Assembly (NCBI GenBank): GCA_030867875.1
Contig: JAOWCC010000019.1
Coordinates: 106,255,006 to 106,319,005, forward strand
Source: Actinernus sp. WN-2022
Lineage: Eukaryota > Cnidaria > Anthozoa > Actiniaria > Actinernidae
DNA length: 64,000 nt
Direction of reading: 5' to 3'
Shown: piece after piece, positions 56,071 through 64,000 of the stretch
Layout of the letters: each line of letters opens with the position of its first letter
Position numbering within the stretch: the stretch's first letter is position 1
Notes under the pieces: generated by a model
Seen by the model: the letters and a program-made list of their open reading frames with translations, nothing else
What the model was told of the DNA's origin: nothing
Databases searched by the model: none
Program-made: the position numbers and the translations under genes

Positions 56071-57262
56071 TTATTCGGTAACTTTTATTTCACTAACATT
56101 CCACTGAATTTCGATATAAAGACTTGATTAGGTATTCAAGAGCTTTATATAGCTCATTAGATATTCAAGGTATTTATATCATATAAATACCTCCATATAA
56201 AAGCCTTGAATACCTAATGAACAAAAAAATTGAAATTCACTGGGATCTTAGGTCTACGGCAAACGTCGAACTTAAGTCACGCCGATCCTATTAAAAATAG
56301 GTTCGGTAGAAGATCGACTCAGGCCGGGCTGACGTGGTAGCAAACGTCGATCTTAATCTTAATCTTAATTCACTCTCGCCTAATTAATTATAAATCACTG
56401 GAACTAACACGCGTCCTGGCGCATTGCGGCTAGTGATATGGCGAAATACAGCGCTAGGTCTGTATTGACCGGCCTGTCTGTGGAATGTACAAAACAGAAA
56501 CAGAACTGATGGCGTTCTAAACAGCACTCAGTGCCGTGTATAAGAGACGAAGATTGTTACTGCAAGTGGCGTTATTAGCCGTTATAATTATTAGCCGTTA
56601 TTCGATCTGTTAATAGTCGATCATCAGTGCCGCCGTTTTCAACGACATTCTGGATTGTTTGACTTCGTATGGTCTACTTACTTTTTTGCGATTTCTATCG
56701 CAACATTCGCAATAGCCAACGCTTCTGCCGGCAGCCCATCCAAGGCGCGTCTTCATTACTTTCGAATACTGAGCATTTTTACAAATGTGCAATTCGCATT
56801 TAAGGCACATGTATTTTGTGACATTAAAGCACGAACTATACATTTCCGGCTGAGCGTTATGTGGCGATGACTTCCGATAGGCCATAATTTCGCCTTGGAA
56901 ATCGCCTTTGTACCGCGCATGCTCACCAGGGGGAGAACAGTTTTGGGAGATGGCACAATCCGTACGATTTGCATGATTCATTTATTATTTTACATAATTT
57001 ATTAATTTAGTTCGGTGCGTATTAAGAACGGCGTTTACCGCAAAGTCGCACCAGAGTCGTAAATCCCGACTTGGCTAGTCGAACCTAATGCCGAACTCGT
57101 ACCTATTGAATAGGGTCGATCTCAATTGCGGCAAACGTCATACTATCCATGAGCCTGGCCTATTTCAAAATTAATAGGTTCAACTGAATTAAGATCATGG
57201 CTAGTTCGACGTTTGCCGTAGGCCTTAGTGAAATAAAGGTTATCGAATAACAATAGAAAATG
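56071..57262. mobile_element. Two-tier inverted-repeat element
   Basis: Outer arms: TTATTCGGTAACTTTTATTT (56,072) and its near-complement ending near 57,262. Inner arms: CTACGGCAAACGTCGAAC (56,255) and GTTCGACGTTTGCCGTAGG (57,209). GGCAAACGTCG-like phrases recur inside (56,342; 57,130). The minus-strand 123-aa frame at 56,610-56,981 has CxxC pairs (LKCELHICK; YCECC) but matches nothing I can name. Probably one element inserted at, or derived from, another. Confidence 0.5.
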
Positions 57263-57990
57263 TGTCAAAAATGAAATAAGACGGTATAATACATGGCTAA
57301 GGGTTCTTTATTTGTTAATTATAATCACACAGATAGTAGCTTAGAGTAATATTAATTACATAGGTTAATGTTTTTGTATTCTTAACTTGTCCTTAAGCTC
57401 TATTGATGTTGAATCGTCCTGCTCGCCTAAACAAGGCTGTTGGCTTGATTTGTCTACCTCGACATGGAGTTAGTGCACCAGTCGGCAAAAACTGTTATAT
57501 AACAGGTACGTCAAGGTAATGCAACCTTATTTAACGTCGGTAACTCCTAACAGTCTGGCGAGACTGATAAACTTGAGGCCGACGTGGAGCCTACGAGTTA
57601 ACGTCCTTATCCGAGTGAAATTGTTTCACAAAGGTCTCACCTTCTACTCAGATATTTAAAGACCCTGAGTGTTGGTCAGGCCAGGGGTTTGAACCCGCAA
57701 ATTTGAACTATGGTAAGTTTAAGTACTGTTTAAAACACGAACAGCAGTGTTTTATCAAGACTTGATAAAACACGTGCTGTGAGTGTTTTAAACGGCTTCA
57801 AAAACGCTTTAAGAATGCAATGAAAGAAAGACGCACATCTCAAGGGAATGGTTACTTAATGAACCATTGAACCTTTGTATTCACAACGCCATGCAAAATA
57901 TTCGAGTAATCACCGCCTGTAATTACGAACATCTCAAGGGAATGACATGAAGAAATTACCATACTATGTTGTTTGAAGCGGCGTTTCGCA

Positions 57991-58115
57991 ATGCAAGAAG
58001 AATCTGCACTTGAAGGATTTGGTGTCGTAGTTTACCTCGATAAAGTTCAAGACTTGGAAAGCGATGTGACTGATATGACGGCAGACTCTAAATTTTTGAG
58101 TCCGGCACAAAATAT
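57991..58115 (+). CDS. Possible first exon of an unknown gene
   Basis: ATG at 57,991 opens 41 codons (MQEESALEGFGVVVYLDKVQ, then acidic) ending at a strong donor, AT|GTAAGT. No second exon is recognised downstream. Could be chance. Confidence 0.2.
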
Positions 58116-58619
58116 GTAAGTTTACTGCACGTTTTTATTATTTTACGGCTTTGAGTTTGGTTTAATAATTGGAACTAAACTGTGGCTCGGTAAACAAGTA
58201 ATGGTAGTTGGATAACTTCATTTTAAAAATATTATCTGTGTATATATATCTCGGTAGTCTGCTGATATTAGTAAATTTAGTGCAAAATTTATTATCTAGG
58301 TACCTTATGTTCCGTGTACTTTTTGCTATCTTTGGGTCTTTATCAGTGAATTCTTAATTAGGATGAAACTTTATATAAAATTTCATGTTCATTAGTATTC
58401 TTTATATAAAACGTTCATCCTAATTAGCAATTCAATGAGAAAGCTGAAACATCAATAGAAATTCCATTGTCTCAATCATTAACCCCGTTTCCCTCTGGGA
58501 CAGAATTGAAATCCCTCCGCGGGCCTTTTAGAATGATGAGATTTTATCAGGTATAAAGGAGCATGCACGTGACTGATTTGCTTCATCTGATTGGACAAAA
58601 TGCTCATTAATTATTCATG

Positions 58620-58743
58620 AGTTTTTGAATGTTAAATATACTTCAGTTAAAGTTTGGAATGATCTTCCGCTAGAATGGAAAAATAGTACATCCCTTGCTA
58701 TTTTTAAAAAAGAATTTAAAAAATACCTGTTGTCTTTAAATTA
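58620..58743 (+). mobile_element. LINE ORF C-terminal remnant
   Basis: The frame VKVWNDLPLEWKNSTSLAIF followed by KKEFKKYLLSLN and a stop matches the WNsLP...FKxxLKxYL tail of non-LTR retrotransposon proteins. Only the tail remains. Confidence 0.6.
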
Positions 58744-58815
58744 AACTACAGCTAAGTAAAGTATACCATCTTTGAAGACATACCTCGGTCCGTTTTTACT
58801 TTTACTTTTCTAAAT

Positions 58816-59590
58816 GTATATCTATGCTGTTTTGAGAAAAGGGGGTCTTAGGTTCTAGGGCTCCTTTTGTGAAAACAGCGTAGATCTTGTGTGCCTTTAG
58901 CTTTAAAAGCCAGTAACTCGTGTTTTTGCCGTTTTCTTGAAACGGCAAATGACAGTTTAAGACTTTTCTGGCCTTTCTATCCCATAATTTACTTGTGTGA
59001 GATCTATCCCATAATTTCTTTATTTGAGAGCTAGAGGTTAGGGTTAGGTTAGAAAAAGGCCATTTTCTGGTATTGTTACTCAAAATACAGCAAAATTCTA
59101 TGGATTAAACTTAATCTACAGGAAGAGACCGTTGTATTGCCGTGTAGTGCATCGAAACCCATCAAAAGCTCGAGAAATGGCGCCACTTTGAAATTTAGGT
59201 TACACAAGTAAATCAATGTGTACCTGTTGGCTTTAAAAGCCAGCAACCCACTTTTCAACGTTTTCATCCCAAAAATGCACTTTTTTTCTCAGACCTAGTG
59301 GGAAATGTACATCTTTCCCTAAGCAAATCGTTGCGCCATACGTCAGGCAAAGTTGGTTTTTCGCGAAACATTTTGAACTACTCCTCCCCACCCCACACCA
59401 CCCCCCATAAAATACCTAGAGATCAATTATTGGAAAGAAAGGCCAGAAAAGTCGTAAACTGTCATTTGCGCTTTCAAGAAAACGGCAGAAACACGAGTTA
59501 CTGCCTTTTAAAGCCAAAGGCACACAAGATCTACGCTGTTTTCAGAAAAGGGGGTCTTAGGTTCTAGGGCTCCTTTTGTGAAAACAGCGT

Positions 59591-59597
<7 letters not shown>
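58816..59597. mobile_element. Inverted-repeat element with arms of about 170 bp
   Basis: The left arm (58,816-58,990) and right arm (59,430-59,597) are near-complements across CAGCGTAGATCTTGTGTGCC and CGTTTTCTTGAAA-type phrases. Each end holds a 68-bp palindromic unit (CTACGCTGTTTTC...GAAAACAGCGTAG) present in the same orientation at both ends. An AT dinucleotide run follows (59,596-59,622). Confidence 0.65.
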
Positions 59598-59622
<25 letters not shown>

Positions 59623-59626
<4 letters not shown>

Positions 59627-61290
59627 CGAAGTGCAAAAACTTTGACCCCCCGCTCCTCAACTATATCAATATATCGGGTGCATTATGGGTAGGAGTAAGT
59701 TCATTAAAATGCAACTACAGCCAAATATCCGCGCGCGTTTGCAAATCATCACAGCGAAGACTTGTGTAGTTGATTTAAATTTCAAGAATTTATCTAGAAT
59801 ACAACACTTTTACTCGGAACAGGCAGGAAAGTTTAAAGTAAAATAAATGCACTCTCTATTTTCTGTTTGGACAAATATTTTTCCTGATTTTATATTATAA
59901 ATTAATGTTTACGTTAGCAGAACGTAACGCGGACGGAACTATAATGCCGAATTTCATCTGCTAAGTAATAATTCAACGCTATTTTTGAAACTGTTTCGCG
60001 GAAAATTGAAGAGATTAAAATAGCTTAAAGGTTTACATAATTTCATAAATTTATTGACAACAAATTCATAAAACATTTAATTATTTTGATTAAGAAACGG
60101 ATAGAAATTAACGTATCGCATATCATTGCCATATTTTATGGTATTAAACGATTCTAAAAAAAAAAAAAAACTCTTAGTTATTCCTCTTGAAATTCTCTTA
60201 TCCAGTTTTATTCAAGGTTCGGAGGGAATTCTTGGATTCGCATCGCTGAATGTTCTTATTATTGTTGCACAGTTTTCTTTCATTTTAAAAATGTATTTTG
60301 TATGCTATTTAAATCTCATAATTGTGACGAAACTGTTTATTTAGCTTCGTCATTAAACCAAAAACGTTAGCAGCTATGGTCCCATTTAACAACATCACTT
60401 TATTGTGAATCATTCACTAGGGCCTAGTTTCCTAATTTCGTAGATAACGAGCCGCGACAAACTTTTGAATATTTAATTTCAGTTTCATTTTGTAATTATA
60501 TTGCAGCTCCAAACAACACAGTTTTTTATCAGATTGTGAATTTCGTCTCATCGGGATCAGCTAAAAATAAACATTACACAACAGTTAAAGAAAACGATTC
60601 GATGTTCAAACTGTAAGAGGTTTCCTTACGTTACACTATAAAGTGTTTATTTTGCTTTGTCGATACGTTTTCCAACTATAAGCCAGGCTCTTGTGCAGTC
60701 TGTGCATCCGGTCAGCTCCGGTCAGTACATATGAATCCTTTCATTCTGCTCTTTGAAACGTTATATCAGTCTAATAACACTGATCAGTTCAGTCTTGACA
60801 GAAGTAGAAGACAGAGAACGGAATACCTGCGCTGATATCGAGCTGAATTTTTTCATCGCTCTCAGTTTTGGTTTAGAATCACTGACAACAAATGTAGAAT
60901 CATTGATGTCAAAGTTTCAAACGAATTGATATTGGCCCTGAACCCACAGATCAGGTGTAATCATGTCTCCTCTTCATGGGTTATCTCGATATTTTAGGTC
61001 ATCAGAAGATATCCTAACAGCTTCACAAATAGCTCTGAATTCACGCTTCGAACCTGAAACTTCGGCATGATCATTTCCCGTTCTCTTTCCGCCGACCAGG
61101 GATATGTTCTGTTTTGCAAATATTCGATCTAACAGTAAATATATACAGTGCATTTAAATACTCAGATTTATTTAAGCTGTCCTGCCTGTCCCGAGTAAAA
61201 ATGTTGTATTCTAGATGAAATCTTGAACTTTAAATCAACTGCATAAGTCTTCGCTATGACGATTTGCAAACGCGCGCGGATATCGGCTGT
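59623..61290. mobile_element. Foldback element interrupted by Polinton 2
   Basis: The left arm (about 59,715-59,835, containing GCCAAATATCCGCGCGCGTT) is inverted at about 61,180-61,290. The right arm stops at GGCTGTAG exactly where Polinton 2 begins, so the missing outer part should lie beyond the far end of that element. The interior (59,840-61,180) shows no gene. Confidence 0.65.
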
Positions 61291-61423
61291 AGTAGTAGAG
61301 CCGGTAGTAAAATGATACCCGTTTTTCTTGCACAAGGACGTCAAAAAGCAAATTCAGAAATCTCCTTTTTGACGTCCTTGCACAACAAAAACGGGTATCA
61401 GTTTTACTACCGGCTCTACTACT
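61291..61423. repeat. Palindromic terminus of Polinton 2
   Basis: The arms AGTAGTAGAGCCGGTAGTAA...ATGATACCCG and their complement (ending CGGCTCTACTACT at 61,423) surround a short centre near 61,356. It shares the ATGATACCCGTTTTT and CACAAGGA phrases with element 1 but differs in the outer 20 bases. Confidence 0.85.
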
Positions 61424-61497
61424 GAGTAAAATGATACCACTTTTTCTTGCCCAGAGGCAAAATGATACGACTTTTTTTCTTGCCCAACGAAGGCGGA
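61424..61497 (+). repeat. Degenerate tandem copies of the terminus arm
   Basis: AAAATGATACCACTTTTTCT at about 61,428 and AAAATGATACGACTTTTTTT at about 61,459 repeat the AAAATGATACCCGTTTTTCT of the terminus (61,310), giving three direct copies with a TTGC(C/A)CA continuation. Confidence 0.65.
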
Positions 61498-61661
61498 TTA
61501 AATACTATTTATCGTATTTTTACGATATCGGTTTCTACCGCTTTTTTCCGGATTGGAGCAGTTTTGTTGTACTATTTTTAAATCGTATTTTTTACATTTC
61601 AACACTCTATTAGAGAAATGATTTGTATATAGTATATCAACACACAAGGTTGCAAAAGAAA

Positions 61662-64000
61662 ATGGCAGCCCGACGACCTCGTAGCGAACCTTTACCAAGG
61701 AGTCTAGCTCGAGAGGCAGGTGCTATTCTCGATGAGAGAGATGGAATGCTCGAGGGAGTGGAGATAGGTCGCCGCACTATTCGATGGCGCTTCTTCCAAG
61801 GTGTGGCAGGAGATTTGACTCCTAGGATCATGGAAGGGTTAGTTGCAAAGGTAACCACCAGCTTCTACCTGCGCTACAGCTACACCTATCGCATTCTCAA
61901 TGTCAACGACGGGCGTGTGATGCTATTCTCCAAGACTGTCCCTGGCTCTCCATGGGTGAACATCCTAGGAGATGCAGAAGAGTGGATCAATAGCAAAGAG
62001 ACAGCTCGTTTGAATCCCGACAACATCAATCGACCAAATACCCAATGGGCTTTTGTGCGTTGGATCTACGTGGATGTCAAAGTCGTGATCGATCGGCAGC
62101 CTCTGTTGGGAACAGGCCCACTACCTCAATGGCTTCGCCAGAAAAAAGGAATGTTTGCCCTCGATCGATATGGTGACAACCTATGTCTGTGGCGCTGCCT
62201 TGCCGTATACAAAGGAGCCCGTGCAGACAAGTGTAACACCTCAGCTCGAAGACTTGCCCAGGTCTTCTATGGCTTGGTAGCACCCACGCAAGACGTTCCC
62301 AAGACTTCCTTAGACCAGCTGGAGGAAGTCGAGTTACACTTTGGAATCGGCATTCGGGTGTACGAACCTACGGAGGCTGGCGCTTGGCATCTGATGCGAC
62401 ATGCAGCTCACTACAAGCATACGATGACGATTGGGATATACGAAGGACATGCCTTCTATATCAAGGACGTCAAAAAGCTAGGGCACATATACGTATGTAA
62501 TGACTGTAAGCAACGGTTCACACAGTCTGGCAGCCTCCAACGCCACGCAGATCGTTGTAGTCGTGGCGAAACGAAGATTGTTTGCCCTGGAAAAGCAATC
62601 ACAGTACCCCAGTCGGCATATGAAAAAGCATTCTGGCCAGAGAGCGATTCCAACAAAGCCAGCAAAGTCGCTCTACGCTGGTTGAAACGCGAAGCCGAAA
62701 GGATTGGGCAACACATTCATCACGCAGCTTGTGGACATGGTGGAGAGCATTGGATAGAAGGAGCGCCGGTCGACGGCTACGAACCTCTTTCGAAAACCAT
62801 CTTCCAATTTCATGGATGCTATTTCCATGGCTGCCCGAAATGCTTCCCTAGGGAAACGAGGCTCTATCGCAAGACCTGCGAAAGAACCGAAAGTCTACGC
62901 AAGGCAGGTTATGTAGTAGTGGAGGCTTGGGGCTGCTCTACAAAGGAGACAAACGAACCGGTCCCCACGCCAACGCAAACTGCCTACCCACACGCCATAG
63001 TGTACGATTTCGAAGCCTATCTCGATACAACGAAAGGAAGACAACCAACGGATCGATTGACCATCGAAAACGTTCATATCCCAATATCAGTATCAATTGC
63101 CGACACGTACGATCGAACGCCAACCCACATCTGTCGACGCGATCCAAAAGAGCTTGTAGCCGCCTTTATCGAAGAACTCCAACGAAGAGCGAAAGCAATC
63201 CGAGAAGTCGTTGCAGAACAGTTCTGTCCCAAGACACCTGAATTCTCCTTCGACACCCTATCGAAGGCACAACGGATGAGAATCGACGAATGGGTCAACC
63301 AAGTTCCCGTTCTAGGCTTCAACTCTGGCAGGTACGATCTCAACCTGATCAGAAACTATTTCGTAGAATCTATTGCCGACACATGCAAGAAAGTCAGAGT
63401 AGCAAAGAAAGCCAACACCACTATGTTTCTCTTAACTCCCGATTTCCGTTTCCTCGATGTGATGAACTACCTTAGACCTGGAACTTCCTACGAACGTTGG
63501 ATCACTGCCTATGGATGTGAGTTGCAAAAGAGTTTCTTTCCATATGAGTGGTTCGACTCTCCAGACAAGTTGGATCACGTTGGATTGCCAGATTATCGAG
63601 AGTGGGGTTCGAAGTTGAAAGGTCAACACCTACTATCTAGGTCAGAGTTCGAAGACTGCAAGCGCACCTTTCTCGACAAGGGAATGGAGACCTTTGCAGA
63701 CTGGCTACGATACTACAACGACCTAGACGTAGTTCCATTCCTAGAGGCACTCGAAAAGATGCGAGATTTCTATCACGAGAAGGGAGTAGACATGCTGAAA
63801 GATGCAGTGTCCATCCCAGGAGTCTCGCTACAGTTCCTGCTTCGAGGTAGTGTAGAAAGGGGAGCTGAGATGTGCGCTCCAAGTAAGGAAGCCTACCACA
63901 TGCTGAAAGACGCTGTCGTGGGAGGTCCAAGCATAGTGTTCACCAGACGCCACGAAGCAGGAGTGACTAAGATTCGTAGTCATCAGGGTGGAACCAAGTT
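61662..64000 (+). CDS. Protein-primed DNA polymerase B of Polinton 2 (partial)
   Basis: The frame starts MAARRPRSEPLP at 61,662 and is open to the window edge (779 codons). It parallels element 1 without net gaps apart from two extra N-terminal codons. It keeps GDNLCLWRCLA, a C2HC finger, FHGCYFHGCPKC, YDFEAY, FNSGRYDLNL and a YYNDLDV exonuclease motif. The window ends before motif A, so the site of the element 1 frame break cannot be compared. Divergence is patchy: the finger loop and a stretch before FNSGRYD differ more than the flanks, which fits recombination between copies or relaxed constraint there. Confidence 0.9.
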   Translation, partial: MAARRPRSEPLPRSLAREAGAILDERDGMLEGVEIGRRTIRWRFFQGVAGDLTPRIMEGLVAKVTTSFYLRYSYTYRILNVNDGRVMLFSKTVPGSPWVNILGDAEEWINSKETARLNPDNINRPNTQWAFVRWIYVDVKVVIDRQPLLGTGPLPQWLRQKKGMFALDRYGDNLCLWRCLAVYKGARADKCNTSARRLAQVFYGLVAPTQDVPKTSLDQLEEVELHFGIGIRVYEPTEAGAWHLMRHAAHYKHTMTIGIYEGHAFYIKDVKKLGHIYVCNDCKQRFTQSGSLQRHADRCSRGETKIVCPGKAITVPQSAYEKAFWPESDSNKASKVALRWLKREAERIGQHIHHAACGHGGEHWIEGAPVDGYEPLSKTIFQFHGCYFHGCPKCFPRETRLYRKTCERTESLRKAGYVVVEAWGCSTKETNEPVPTPTQTAYPHAIVYDFEAYLDTTKGRQPTDRLTIENVHIPISVSIADTYDRTPTHICRRDPKELVAAFIEELQRRAKAIREVVAEQFCPKTPEFSFDTLSKAQRMRIDEWVNQVPVLGFNSGRYDLNLIRNYFVESIADTCKKVRVAKKANTTMFLLTPDFRFLDVMNYLRPGTSYERWITAYGCELQKSFFPYEWFDSPDKLDHVGLPDYREWGSKLKGQHLLSRSEFEDCKRTFLDKGMETFADWLRYYNDLDVVPFLEALEKMRDFYHEKGVDMLKDAVSIPGVSLQFLLRGSVERGAEMCAPSKEAYHMLKDAVVGGPSIVFTRRHEAGVTKIRSHQGGTK

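Larger units (their letters stand above)
61291..64000 (+). mobile_element. Polinton element 2, left end (runs off window)
   Basis: It starts AGTAGTAGAGCCGGTAGTAA with a palindromic terminus like that of element 1 and then carries a plus-strand protein-primed polymerase B. The region between terminus and gene is unlike element 1. Only about 2.7 kb is in the window. Confidence 0.9.

Overview
The window looks like nuclear DNA of an anthozoan cnidarian, probably a coral or close relative. The evidence is a spliced gene joining astacin, ShK and trypsin domains, tRNA-derived SINEs, many foldback MITEs, and degenerate repeat ORFs of a type I associate with coral genomes. No species is claimed. Most of the window is transposon and satellite DNA.

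1-11.5 kb: a compact, intronless pair of virus-like genes (1020-2235) with TATA boxes. It is followed by a large decayed repeat-family ORF (2.9-8.1 kb) split by a foldback MITE that itself carries a TTAA-flanked insert. A LINE fragment at 9.45-10.76 kb is split by a second copy of the same MITE.

11.56-28.54 kb: an end-to-end Polinton/Maverick (endogenous virus-like transposon), about 17 kb. Its genes are a protein-primed DNA polymerase B with one frame break, a DDE integrase, a minus-strand block (small membrane proteins, packaging ATPase, likely major capsid protein), a membrane protein, a 583-aa conserved protein, a likely minor capsid (penton) protein, a hydrophobic protein, a TFIIB-like factor, a Cys-rich protein, an F-box/ankyrin protein and a 318-aa unknown. 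Its ends are about 135-bp palindromes. The terminal repeats carry a promoter that runs into the first codons of both outermost genes, and that promoter module recurs inside the element before accessory genes. Near-identical hairpins framed by A and T tracts sit between genes. Together these suggest that the element supplies its own initiation factor, promoters and transcript ends.

28.8-37.2 kb: a 63-bp satellite, several foldbacks, and MITEs with 9-bp target duplications.

37.2-54.8 kb: the host gene, with eleven recognisable exons whose reading frame stays continuous. They encode a signal peptide, propeptide, astacin catalytic domain, basic cleavage sites, three ShK domains, a Pro/Arg linker, and a trypsin domain that stops before the catalytic serine. 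Its introns hold a 29-bp satellite (about 95 copies), a 59-bp satellite (about 34 copies), SINEs and MITEs. Both satellites appear to have grown from the end of an inverted-repeat element.

54.8-64 kb: LINE remnants, foldback elements, and from 61,291 the left end of a second Polinton. Its polymerase is a close copy of the first and stays open to the window edge, but its terminal DNA differs.
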